Source of the DNA: UBA2336 sp964419145
Lineage (GTDB): Bacteria; Bacteroidota; Bacteroidia; Cytophagales; Cyclobacteriaceae
Assembly: GCA_964419145.1 (NCBI GenBank)
Contig: CAYQOM010000002.1
Location: 819,117 to 883,116 of the forward strand
Reading direction: 5' to 3'
DNA length: 64,000 bases
Positions 17,781 through 26,595 of this stretch are shown in pieces. The notes under the pieces were generated by a model, which saw only the letters and a program-made list of their open reading frames with translations, did no database searches and was not told the DNA's origin. Position numbers and translations under genes: made by a program. How positions within the stretch are numbered: position 1 is the first letter of the stretch; each line of letters begins with the position of its first letter.

Positions 17781-17809
17781 TTTTGACTTATCTTCGCGCC
17801 TTATTTTTG
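17781..17809 (+). promoter_or_regulatory. Promoter of the ABC-F gene, apparently giving a near-leaderless mRNA
   Basis: TTTTG at 17781-17785 and TATTTTTG at 17802-17809 match the Bacteroidota -33 and -7 elements, with a slightly short 16-nt spacer. The -7 element ends only 7 nt before the ATG at 17817, so transcription would begin at or within a few bases of the start codon. Confidence 0.45.
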
Positions 17810-17816
17810 AATTTCA

Positions 17817-19436
17817 ATGCTGGCAGTAAATAAGCTTTCGCTCCAATTTGGTAAGCGTGTTCTTTTTGATGAGGTGAGCCTTCGTTTCACACAGGGCAAC
17901 TGTTATGGGGTTATTGGCGCCAATGGGGCCGGAAAATCCACATTTTTAAAAATCTTATCCGGTGAAATTGACCCAACGCGCGGCAATGTGTCCATGGAGC
18001 CAGGTAAGCGAATGGCCGTATTACGCCAAAACCACTATGAATTTGATGAGGTAACGGTGCTAGACACCGTGATGATGGGCTATACCAAGTTATGGAACCT
18101 CATGCAGGAAAAGGATGCCATTTACGCCAAGCCGGATTTCTCAGATGCCGATGGCATGCGCGCCTCTGAACTGGAAGCCGAGTTTGCAGAACTCAACGGC
18201 TGGAATGCGCAGTCGGATGCGGCCGCACTCCTGAGCGGGCTTGGTATCAATGAATCAGAACATTATAAACTGGTTAAAGAACTGGACGGCTCACAAAAAG
18301 TACGTGTGCTTCTGGCTCAGGCCTTATATGGCAATCCTGATATTTTGATTCTGGATGAACCCACTAACGACCTGGATATAAATACCATAACCTGGCTGGA
18401 AGATTTTCTGCTTGAATTTGAGAATACCGTTATTGTTGTTTCGCACGACCGTCACTTTTTGGACACAGTATGTACCCACATTGTCGATATTGATTTTCAG
18501 GCGATACGCTTATACACGGGTAATTATTCGTTCTGGTATCAATCCAGTCAGCTGGCGTTAACACAACGCTCGGCTGCAAACAAAAAAGCCGAAGAAAAGC
18601 GAAAAGAGCTTCAGGAATTCATTGCGCGCTTCAGTGCCAATGCATCCAAATCGCGGCAAGCTACCAGCAGGCGAAAGCTGTTGGAGAAAATCAATGTCGA
18701 TGAAATTCAGGCATCTACCCGCAGGTATCCCGCCATCATCTTTAAGCAAAACCGCGAAGCCGGTGATCAGATTTTGCATGCGGTTGGCCTGGGGTATTCA
18801 AACAACGGTATTCCCCTGTTCACCAACCTCGACTTCTATGTCAACAAGGGTGATAAGATTGCATTTCTAAGTAAGGATAGCCTCGCCATCACATCCTTAT
18901 TCCAGATTTTGATGGGTGAACTGCATGCTACGACCGGTTCATTTAAGTTTGGACAAACCATCACCACAGCCTACCTCCCATCGAACAATGAAAATTACTT
19001 TCAATCGGATGACAACCTGATTGACTGGCTACGCCAATATGCCGAGGAGGAGAACCGCGATGAGATATACATCCGCGGTTTTTTAGGGAAGATGCTTTTC
19101 TCAGGCGAAGAAGTTTTTAAAAAGTGTACCGTGCTTTCCGGAGGCGAAAAAGTGCGCTGCATGATCTCGCGCATGATGCTTACCGGTGCCAATGTGTTGA
19201 TTCTGGATGAGCCCACCAACCACCTCGACCTGGAATCCATCACCGCCTTCAATAATGCACTGAAAGATTTTCCGGGCACGGTGCTGTTCACTTCTCACGA
19301 TCACGAGTTTACCCAAACCGTAGCCAACCGGATTATCGAGCTAACGCCCAACGGCTGCATCGATAAACTTATGACCTACGATGAGTACATCTCCAGCGAA
19401 AAAGTGGCTGAACAAAAGGAGGCTTTGTACGCGTAA
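17817..19436 (+). CDS. ABC-F family ATPase (ribosome-associated type) with one degenerate ATP site
   Basis: The 539-residue protein has two ABC domains and no membrane segments, the ABC-F plan. Domain 1 has an intact Walker A (GANGAGKST, residues 34-42), Walker B LILDEP with the catalytic Glu181, but a broken signature LDGSQ (156-160). Domain 2 has the reverse: an intact signature LSGGE (440-444) and Walker B LILDEP, but no Walker A (LSKDSLAITS, about 351-360, lacks the glycines and lysine). A charged linker at about 250-300 separates them. In the head-to-tail dimer one complete and one dead site result. ABC-F proteins act on ribosomes in translation or antibiotic protection. This gene is monocistronic. 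Confidence 0.85.
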   Translation: MLAVNKLSLQFGKRVLFDEVSLRFTQGNCYGVIGANGAGKSTFLKILSGEIDPTRGNVSMEPGKRMAVLRQNHYEFDEVTVLDTVMMGYTKLWNLMQEKDAIYAKPDFSDADGMRASELEAEFAELNGWNAQSDAAALLSGLGINESEHYKLVKELDGSQKVRVLLAQALYGNPDILILDEPTNDLDINTITWLEDFLLEFENTVIVVSHDRHFLDTVCTHIVDIDFQAIRLYTGNYSFWYQSSQLALTQRSAANKKAEEKRKELQEFIARFSANASKSRQATSRRKLLEKINVDEIQASTRRYPAIIFKQNREAGDQILHAVGLGYSNNGIPLFTNLDFYVNKGDKIAFLSKDSLAITSLFQILMGELHATTGSFKFGQTITTAYLPSNNENYFQSDDNLIDWLRQYAEEENRDEIYIRGFLGKMLFSGEEVFKKCTVLSGGEKVRCMISRMMLTGANVLILDEPTNHLDLESITAFNNALKDFPGTVLFTSHDHEFTQTVANRIIELTPNGCIDKLMTYDEYISSEKVAEQKEALYA

Positions 19437-19437
19437 A

Positions 19438-22212
19438 TCAGTCTTTTACACAACGAAAACCGACAGTGGCGTTCCGTTCAAACCCTTCGCTTACGCGGAG
19501 TAACGCTTGGCGGTAATGTAATTCCCGCGGACCGCCCTGCACATACCACCAACTTGATGAAGGCTTGAAATAACTTCCCCCCTTTATGATGATGTAGCGA
19601 TAACTGCCACTTTCGTAGATGTCGTTGGTGAGTTGCCATACACACCCACTCAGGTCGAGCAAGCCATGTGGATTTGCCCCTCTCGGGTAACGCCCCACCG
19701 GGTAGAGCTCACCATCACCCAGGTTGGCGTGTTTCGGGTCAATGCCTTCAATGCCTTTTACCGTCAGGGTTTCAGTTACAAATTGCTCTTTTCGCGTAAC
19801 AGGTTTAACTTGCTTCCAGGGCCACTCCAACAGCTTGTCGGTTTGTGCGGCATACTGCCATTCCACTTCTGTGGGCAATCGCTTTCCCGCCCATAGCGCA
19901 TAAGCTTGTGCGTCTTCATACGAAACATAGATCACCGGAAAGCCCGCCTCTCCTTTTGCATAGATTCCATTCCGCCAGTGCTTTAAAAAGTTGGCGGTGT
20001 CTCTCGGCTTGTAGTTCGTTGCTTGAATGAAGGCATGGAATGCTTCATTCGTTACCGGATGTTTGTCCATCCAAAATGATTTCATGTTTAGCTGTTGCCC
20101 TTCTTGTTCTTGCGGATATGGGATAAAGGCATCTCCATTTGTTGTATTGAAGGTGAATGTACCAGCAGGTATACGCACCATACCTGGAGTTATTGAAGTC
20201 GACTTTGTGGTTGGTAATGATTCACTGATCAATCGCGGTGTGCCAGGTTTGATATATAGGATAACTTCATCCATCAATTCATCTTGGTCAAAGGCCTGAA
20301 CAACTACCTTCCCTTCGTACCGGCCAAGTAAGTCGGGTATAAAAAAATCGAATGCGTTTTGACCATCCAAGCTTACCTCCTTGTGAGTCTTTCCATAGGC
20401 CGGATTGCCCGGCCAAATCCGTAGTTTATCTCCTTGTGGACAGTGCATTACCAGCCTGTTATTTACGATTGTGGCGCTGATCAGTCGGGGTAGTTCAGCT
20501 ATGCAGCTGACGGAGCCTTCATTGTTGGTACCCAGTTCAAATGCATTGAATCCTTCAAGTTGAACTTGAGTATAGCTTTTTTGACCCTGTTTAGCTACAA
20601 GTATTGGTTCATGAAGCCATAGATCAATGTAATGTTTGTCAGGGTTTTCAGGTACTTCAAATAACATCCCACGGAAGCCCTCCGGCTTAAGACTAAAGAT
20701 GGTGTAAATGGTCTTCTCCCTACCCGGCCATTCATTCACCCAAATGCTATCCCGCAAGGTTGAAATGAGCGGCTTCCAATTGGAGGAAATGAAGTTGCTA
20801 TGATTCTCCCGAAGGATTTTGGTAGTCCTTCCGAGAAAGCGATATTGTTCTTCTTCCCATTCGGGATGACCGGGTGCAAACTGATTGATTTCTGTACCGT
20901 AGCCATTGAAGAACGCGAGTGCATAATCCCGTTTTATTTTTTCTTTGAACACTTCCACAACGCGAAAGATGGCGAAGTCGGGCCGGATGAATTTGTTCAG
21001 GTTCAACATGGGCGGATAGTACAAGGCATTATGCACTCGCCCACTGATGATGCCGGGCATATCTTTCGGTACTGCCATGCCTTCACTGAACATAATCACC
21101 CCTGGCTTCACCGCATCTGCAGCATTCTGCAACTCCCTACTCGACTCACCTTTGGTGTCAAGCACAACACCATCGGCAGAGGTTTCTTTTATCAGTGACG
21201 CCAGTCCTTGTAAGTGTCCTTCCGAGCGCGTGCTTTCATCCCACGGATTGTAGGCGATGAAGAATTTTGTTCCGTTTAACCGCAAGGAATCGGCTTGTGT
21301 GCGAAGAGCGGGTAGTCCTCCCGGTAAGTCGCGGTACAGATCAAACTGATTACGTTGATCAAGCCCCAGCGAAGGCCACGTTGGCCATACACAAATCACA
21401 TCATCACCCCCATACCATTCCTTCCCGCGTTGTTGAAATTTCTGCCAATTGAATTGCCCGGTTTTATAGTCATAGTAATGCTTGTCCCACGCCATCATCA
21501 AATGCATGACATACGCCTTTTTTATCCAATGCAAATCAGGGCGTTTATAGAGTTCATCGTTGAAGTCACTTAAATCATATACGTAACGCTTTTGAAATGC
21601 TTCCCGCAGTCCTTCCTGCCATTCACCTTGGTATTGATCGGCATACATAAAATAAGATACCGACCCACCCGGCAACAAAATGGTCTCAAACCTTTTGCGG
21701 TTTGCTTTTACGAATGAATCCGGATCACGCCTGGCCAAGCCAAATACGCTGAAATTATCATTCAGCGAAAGCGCGGAATACCCCAGATTCCATGCATTAT
21801 CCGGCACAATTACATTTACCGGCTTTCGGTTGGGTAAAAACAAATGCGTCCGCGAAAGCGGATGCTTTCCGAGGCCGGTAATCACAACCGCTTTATCATG
21901 CTCACCAAAGGGCACTACGTTGGTAAGGGTTATAGTATCCTGAGCCGGATTGGAAAAAGTTATCCGTAATGAAATACCCCTGTCTGTATATTGAAATTTA
22001 CTGATGCTTATTTGCAAGGGTCCCTTTTGGTCTGAACTGTAAAGGCTGTCGTTAACGCGGAAGGTGATTAGCGGAAGATTTACCGCCCAAATATGGGATG
22101 CTGCTTTGATGCGGGTTACTCTCCCATCCTGTACCGACAATTCATCCAGTGGTTGCGCGATCAGACCTCCACTTGTCATCAGTATCAGCAGAAGAGATGT
22201 AAGGCATTTCAT
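19438..22212 (-). CDS. Putative glycoside hydrolase-like protein fused to a formylglycine-generating-enzyme-like (SUMF1) domain
   Basis: The 924-residue protein has a signal peptide (MKCLTSLLLILMTSGGLIAQ). Residues about 25-600 contain beta-rich and TIM-barrel-like segments, including VICVWPTWPSLGLDQRN, KFFIAYNPWDES and SADGVVLDTKGES. These look like an unassigned glycosidase with possible acidic catalytic residues. Residues about 690-924 form a SUMF1/FGE-sulfatase domain marked by MVRIPAGTFTF, FWMDKHPVTNEAF, RLPTEVEWQYAA, LLDLSGCVWQL and GFRCV. Stand-alone domains of this type may be catalytic or ligand-binding. It is translationally coupled to the preceding GalM-like gene (4-nt overlap). 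The substrate is unknown, and the glycosidase assignment is an inference from fold-like motifs and operon context. Confidence 0.6.
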   Translation of the reverse strand: MKCLTSLLLILMTSGGLIAQPLDELSVQDGRVTRIKAASHIWAVNLPLITFRVNDSLYSSDQKGPLQISISKFQYTDRGISLRITFSNPAQDTITLTNVVPFGEHDKAVVITGLGKHPLSRTHLFLPNRKPVNVIVPDNAWNLGYSALSLNDNFSVFGLARRDPDSFVKANRKRFETILLPGGSVSYFMYADQYQGEWQEGLREAFQKRYVYDLSDFNDELYKRPDLHWIKKAYVMHLMMAWDKHYYDYKTGQFNWQKFQQRGKEWYGGDDVICVWPTWPSLGLDQRNQFDLYRDLPGGLPALRTQADSLRLNGTKFFIAYNPWDESTRSEGHLQGLASLIKETSADGVVLDTKGESSRELQNAADAVKPGVIMFSEGMAVPKDMPGIISGRVHNALYYPPMLNLNKFIRPDFAIFRVVEVFKEKIKRDYALAFFNGYGTEINQFAPGHPEWEEEQYRFLGRTTKILRENHSNFISSNWKPLISTLRDSIWVNEWPGREKTIYTIFSLKPEGFRGMLFEVPENPDKHYIDLWLHEPILVAKQGQKSYTQVQLEGFNAFELGTNNEGSVSCIAELPRLISATIVNNRLVMHCPQGDKLRIWPGNPAYGKTHKEVSLDGQNAFDFFIPDLLGRYEGKVVVQAFDQDELMDEVILYIKPGTPRLISESLPTTKSTSITPGMVRIPAGTFTFNTTNGDAFIPYPQEQEGQQLNMKSFWMDKHPVTNEAFHAFIQATNYKPRDTANFLKHWRNGIYAKGEAGFPVIYVSYEDAQAYALWAGKRLPTEVEWQYAAQTDKLLEWPWKQVKPVTRKEQFVTETLTVKGIEGIDPKHANLGDGELYPVGRYPRGANPHGLLDLSGCVWQLTNDIYESGSYRYIIIKGGSYFKPSSSWWYVQGGPRELHYRQALLRVSEGFERNATVGFRCVKD

Positions 22213-23345
22213 CTCGTGCTGAATTCAAACCGGCTTGTTTGGTAGTAAGTTTCCCCAGGGTTTAAAATGGTGTTGGGGAAATGAGGTTGATTGGGTGAAT
22301 CCGGGAAATGTTGTGGCTCCAGACAAAGTCCGGAGTGCTTGACATAAACCTGTCCATTCTTCCCGGTAATGGTTCCATCTAAAAAGTTGCCTGAATAAAA
22401 TTGAAGGCCGGGCTCGGATGTAAACAGCTTCATTTCCCTACCACTCAACGGATCATAAAGTATTGCTGCTGGACTGGCCAGTCCGGTTTCCTTGGCTTCG
22501 AACAGCACAAAGTTGTGATCATATCCACCGGGTACGTTTTGTATATCGCGACCAATGGACTTTGCTTCCAGAAAATCAAATGGTGTTTCAAAAACTTCCA
22601 TGAATTCACCCGTAGGAATAAGCGAATCGTTTACAGCGGTTATGCGCTCAGCAAAGAGTTGAAGTTCATGATCAAGAATGGTTGAACTCTTTCCTGCCGA
22701 CAAGTTAAAGTATGCATGGCTTGTCAGGTTTACAGGCGTGGCTTGATCAGTCGTTGCGGTGTAATCCAGCGTTAACGCATTGGCTTCACTTAATGTAAAC
22801 ACAACTTCCACGTGCAGGTTTCCGGGAAAGCCTTCTTCCCCATCGGGGCTATCATAGGTCATGCGCAACGAACTGTCGGATTCAAGCTTCACGTTCCATA
22901 CCACCTTATCGAAACCCTTTTTACCGCCATGTAAGGTATTGCCGTTATTATTGGGTGCAAGCGTATACTGTTGTTCATTCAGTTGAAAGGTTGCCTTGCC
23001 AATCCGATTGGCATAACGACCGATCAAGGCTCCGAAATACGGATTGTTATCACCGAGATAACCCGTTAAGGTTGGAAAGCTCAGCACTACGTTTTCAAAA
23101 TTTCCGTTTCGGTCGGGAACAATTATTTCCGTAATGGTTCCTCCATAGTTGAGCACACTTACCTGCATGCCTGCTCTGTTACGTATTGAATATTCCTTTA
23201 TGGGTGTTGTGCCGATCATACCAAAATCATTAACAAGTATTTCTTCGTTTTGTGCCTGTTCTTCTTTTCTTGATGGAGTGCAGGCTACCACCAAACTGAT
23301 CAAAAGACCAAGGCTACTTCTGGCTAATGTATTCATTCGCATCAC
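22209..23345 (-). CDS. Aldose 1-epimerase (galactose mutarotase family), lipoprotein
   Basis: The 378-residue protein begins with a lipoprotein signal ending in VVAC (Cys about 22). The mutarotase blocks are clear: NTLHGGKKGFDKVVW with the catalytic histidine, HAYFNLSAGKSS with the second histidine, YDHNFVL, and GLCLEPQHFPDSPN with the catalytic glutamate. It interconverts alpha and beta anomers of aldoses such as galactose, glucose or arabinose, here at the membrane on the periplasmic side. It sits between a GH127 arabinosidase and a glycosidase-FGE fusion and overlaps both by 4 nt, so it probably processes the sugar the first enzyme releases. Confidence 0.88.
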   Translation of the reverse strand: MMRMNTLARSSLGLLISLVVACTPSRKEEQAQNEEILVNDFGMIGTTPIKEYSIRNRAGMQVSVLNYGGTITEIIVPDRNGNFENVVLSFPTLTGYLGDNNPYFGALIGRYANRIGKATFQLNEQQYTLAPNNNGNTLHGGKKGFDKVVWNVKLESDSSLRMTYDSPDGEEGFPGNLHVEVVFTLSEANALTLDYTATTDQATPVNLTSHAYFNLSAGKSSTILDHELQLFAERITAVNDSLIPTGEFMEVFETPFDFLEAKSIGRDIQNVPGGYDHNFVLFEAKETGLASPAAILYDPLSGREMKLFTSEPGLQFYSGNFLDGTITGKNGQVYVKHSGLCLEPQHFPDSPNQPHFPNTILNPGETYYQTSRFEFSTR

Positions 23346-25297
23346 TGTTCTGGATTAATTCGTATCTCCTTAATTTTCTTCGGGAGCCATACCTGCATTT
23401 CATTCGAACCCCGGTTATTCCACGCATAGTATGGAATAGCTGTAATGGTTTTCGGGAAATGTGTTACTGAGGTAGGTGTTTCGCCACCTTTAATGGCTTG
23501 CGCTTCAAACGTAATGGTCATTACTCCACCCAGCAGTTCTGGCTTGAATTCAGCTTTATATTGCGTGTTGTCTGGAACAATAAAATCCCATGCCTTACCA
23601 CCATTGTCAGCGCCTTCCACACAGTACACCAGTGGTCCACGTTGAAGCGCTAATCGATCATGATTTTGTGTCACTGCTTGATGCGATACCACTTCATGAA
23701 TCTCCATCGGAAAATTCCATTTAACATTATCCCCTTTTCGCCAGGTTCTTTTGATGATCGCATATCCGTTTTTGATTTCAGGAAGAACCTCTTTACCGTT
23801 TACCAGAAAGGAAATTTTGGATGGCTGATTACCTTTGAATGTGTAAAGATTACCCGGTACTGGCTTACCCGTTACCCAACCCGGTATGCGAATGTACAGT
23901 TCTAAATTGCTTTTCTTTTCGGGATTCAAGGTAAGTTCTCCAGCGCCATCCCACGGATAATTGGTGGTGAGCTGAACAGGAACAATTTGTTTATCCAATC
24001 TGATCGCTGCTGTATTGCTGATGAATAAATTAACGTACAAGGCTGTCGTACTGGTTGCGTAAATGTAATCCCCAACCGAAGCGGTGAGTCTTGCGATGTT
24101 GGAAGGACAACATGCTGTACCAAACCATTCTCTGCGGCTGTGTGTACCGAATGACGCCAATGGATTACCATAAAAAAAACGATCACCGGATATTGACAAT
24201 CCCGATAGCGCTCCGTTGTATAAACTTCGCTCCAGCACGTCAATAAACTTGCTGTCACCCGTTAAACGGTTCATGCGCTGATTCCAAAACACCATGCCAA
24301 CGGATGCACATGTTTCACAATACGCGTTGGTGTTGGGTAAATCATAATCGATCGAAAAACCTTCATTTCTTCCGGATGAACCGATGCCGCCTGTGAGGTA
24401 AAGGTTCCGATAAACCACATCTTCCCAAACAACACGCATCGCATTTGAATAAAGCTGATTGTTTGCCACAGCTGCCACATCAGCTGCGCCTGTGTATTGA
24501 TACATGGCTCGCACCGCATGCCCGGTAATTTCAGTTTGTTCATGCACCGGTTTTACATCCTGCCAATAGTCAGGCGTGATCCAGTTCGATCCATACGAAT
24601 AATACCCTTTACCCCGTTGCTGTAAATACCATTCGCTGAGTTTCAGGTAACGATCATTTTTTGTTACCGTGTATAACTTAATCAATGCCAGTTCGATTTC
24701 CTGATGGCCGCTAAACCAGGGTTTGTCACCCATCCTGAATGTGGAATCAATGTGATTGGCAAAGCGGATGGCTGTTTGAAGTAATTTGTCCTTGCCGGTG
24801 GCGTGGTAGTAAGCCACAGCTGCTTCGATTAAATGCCCGGCATTGTAATCCTCATGTTTTTCGATGTCCGTCCAGCGTTTCGAAAGATCGCCTAATTGAT
24901 AATACGTGTTCAGGTATCCATCTGGTAACTGCGCTTTGGCAATCACATCAATCCAGCGATCAGCCGTTTCTTCCAGTTTCTTATCCGGAAAATTATTCAA
25001 CGAATAAGCGATGGCCTCCAGTGCTTTGTACACATCACTGTCGTCATAGTAAATGCCTTCATGCTTCTCGCCTGTTTGATTTACAATCTTTTCGAAGTTT
25101 CGAATACGAGGTGTTTTAACTTCTGTTTGCGAAATGCAGGCATTTAATGTGTTACTGGCAATGGTTTGCAATCGGGGCTTCCAGAACGTGTCGGTAATGG
25201 TGAGTGATGAGAAACTGACCCCCTGAAGGGACTCCTGACTGACCCCGGATTGCGCCAGCAACAAGCAGAAACAAAGGAGGCAAAAGCATTGGCGCAT
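23342..25297 (-). CDS. Beta-L-arabinofuranosidase, GH127 (DUF1680)
   Basis: The 651-residue enzyme has a signal peptide ending near SGVSQ (residue 21) and an (alpha/alpha)6-barrel. The zinc-binding and catalytic residues characteristic of GH127 are present: Glu328 and Cys330 in the ETC motif, and Cys396-Cys397 in TACCPSN. In the characterised Bifidobacterium enzyme the equivalent cysteine is the nucleophile. Beta-sandwich domains follow from about residue 440. It removes terminal beta-L-arabinofuranose from plant glycans or hydroxyproline-linked arabinan. It is the first gene of a three-gene operon with 4-nt overlaps. A terminator hairpin belonging to the preceding TPR gene lies 34 nt upstream. 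Confidence 0.88.
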   Translation of the reverse strand: MRQCFCLLCFCLLLAQSGVSQESLQGVSFSSLTITDTFWKPRLQTIASNTLNACISQTEVKTPRIRNFEKIVNQTGEKHEGIYYDDSDVYKALEAIAYSLNNFPDKKLEETADRWIDVIAKAQLPDGYLNTYYQLGDLSKRWTDIEKHEDYNAGHLIEAAVAYYHATGKDKLLQTAIRFANHIDSTFRMGDKPWFSGHQEIELALIKLYTVTKNDRYLKLSEWYLQQRGKGYYSYGSNWITPDYWQDVKPVHEQTEITGHAVRAMYQYTGAADVAAVANNQLYSNAMRVVWEDVVYRNLYLTGGIGSSGRNEGFSIDYDLPNTNAYCETCASVGMVFWNQRMNRLTGDSKFIDVLERSLYNGALSGLSISGDRFFYGNPLASFGTHSRREWFGTACCPSNIARLTASVGDYIYATSTTALYVNLFISNTAAIRLDKQIVPVQLTTNYPWDGAGELTLNPEKKSNLELYIRIPGWVTGKPVPGNLYTFKGNQPSKISFLVNGKEVLPEIKNGYAIIKRTWRKGDNVKWNFPMEIHEVVSHQAVTQNHDRLALQRGPLVYCVEGADNGGKAWDFIVPDNTQYKAEFKPELLGGVMTITFEAQAIKGGETPTSVTHFPKTITAIPYYAWNNRGSNEMQVWLPKKIKEIRINPEQ

Positions 25298-25330
25298 CTG
25301 GCTTTACTGTTTGGACTAAATTCAAAAGAA

Positions 25331-25362
25331 AAAGCCGGAATGAAAAATTTCACTCCGGCTTT
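25331..25362 (-). terminator. Rho-independent terminator of the TPR gene
   Basis: AAAGCCGGA at 25331-25339 pairs with TCCGGCTTT at 25354-25362, and the loop can extend the stem through TGAAA/TTTCA with one mismatch. On the minus strand the hairpin is followed by a T-rich run. It lies 22 nt past the stop codon of the TPR gene at 25385 and just ahead of the GH127 gene. The symmetry allows function on both strands. Confidence 0.8.
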
Positions 25363-25384
25363 CTTTGTGAAGGGTAAATATCGC

Positions 25385-26572
25385 TTAGTTATCTACACCT
25401 AATTCTTTAAGACGCTTTTCAACGCGTGCAGCTTTTGCATCTTCACCCAGGTAGTAATAGATCATACTTAATTTATCCAATACATCCGTGTCAGAAGGAT
25501 TCAATTGTTCTGCCTTTTCCCAATAAGGCGCTGCTGTTTTGTAACGTTTAACCAACTCATTATCCAATTCAATCTTACGCTTTTTATCAGCCGCAGAAAT
25601 TCCCAGGTTATTCATCTCAGCTTTTATTTTATCTGCTTCAATGAAGTAAAGCTGTGCCAGGTAATATTGCGCATCAAAATATTTCGGATCAACTTTTAAA
25701 GCTGCCTCAAAGTTTTTCTTGGCTTCCTCGAAGTTATCCAATTTCGAATTCACATAACCGAGATAAAACAACAATGTTTTGTTGGAAGGATCTTCTGCCA
25801 CCGCTTTTTCAAGCCCACCCTTGGCGTCTTCCGTCATCTCCAGGTCAATCAGGTAACCGATTTCGAGCAATGGATAATCCTTATTGTCAGGATATTTTGC
25901 TTTCGCTTCACGGGTAAGTTCAAGTGCTTTTTTCTTGTCGCCTTTTGGCCCCGCCCAGGTTTGAATCATTACGGTATAAGCATCGGTAGAGGTTCCACCC
26001 AATTCAATATACTTTTTAAGATCTTCCAGAGCGCGATCGTAATTTTCATTCGCTTGCGCAACGAAGCCCGAATAGAAGTGTACCGTTGTATCGGTTGGAT
26101 TTAAAACCTTGGTCTTGTCAAATTCCTTCAAGGCCGTCTCGTAGTCATCTTCCTGATAAGCAGCAGCTCCCTTATTCAGGTAGTAGTTACCAAGAAATTC
26201 TACGCTTTGTTTTAAAGTAACCGGCATAAAATCATTGCCCTGATAGAATAATTCATTCTTGGCGTCTTTATTCATATCAGCTGCTTTTGCAAAAGCTTGT
26301 GACGCTACCTCAAAACCATTGCTGGCTAATCCTTTATAGGTATCATTGGCCGTGGTGTCAATAGAGGCGTAAATTAGCCCTTGATAGAAGAATGTCTTCG
26401 GATCCATTGAAAGCTTGGGATCAGTAACACATACGTCAATCATCGCCTTAGCTTCGTCCAGTTTGCCTTGCTTCCATGAATTCAGGGCTTTATTCAAATT
26501 TGGTTTGAGCGCTTTTTGGGCAAACACTGCCAATGGTAAAGCGATCAATAAAAAACATACTACTCGTTTCAT
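25385..26572 (-). CDS. Exported TPR-repeat protein
   Basis: The 395-residue protein has a signal peptide (cleavage after VFAQ, about residue 19) and at least five TPR-like units, for example ALNSWKQGKLDEAK, AAAYQEDDYETALKEFDK, GFVAQANENYDRALEDLKK and GYVNSKLDNFEEAKKNFEAAL. It probably acts as a periplasmic scaffold for protein contacts. It lies 23 nt downstream of gyrA on the same strand, so it may be read through from gyrA, and it is followed by a clear terminator. No enzymatic domain is visible. Confidence 0.8.
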   Translation of the reverse strand: MKRVVCFLLIALPLAVFAQKALKPNLNKALNSWKQGKLDEAKAMIDVCVTDPKLSMDPKTFFYQGLIYASIDTTANDTYKGLASNGFEVASQAFAKAADMNKDAKNELFYQGNDFMPVTLKQSVEFLGNYYLNKGAAAYQEDDYETALKEFDKTKVLNPTDTTVHFYSGFVAQANENYDRALEDLKKYIELGGTSTDAYTVMIQTWAGPKGDKKKALELTREAKAKYPDNKDYPLLEIGYLIDLEMTEDAKGGLEKAVAEDPSNKTLLFYLGYVNSKLDNFEEAKKNFEAALKVDPKYFDAQYYLAQLYFIEADKIKAEMNNLGISAADKKRKIELDNELVKRYKTAAPYWEKAEQLNPSDTDVLDKLSMIYYYLGEDAKAARVEKRLKELGVDN

Positions 26573-26595
26573 TTTAATTTAGGTTATAATCGGTT

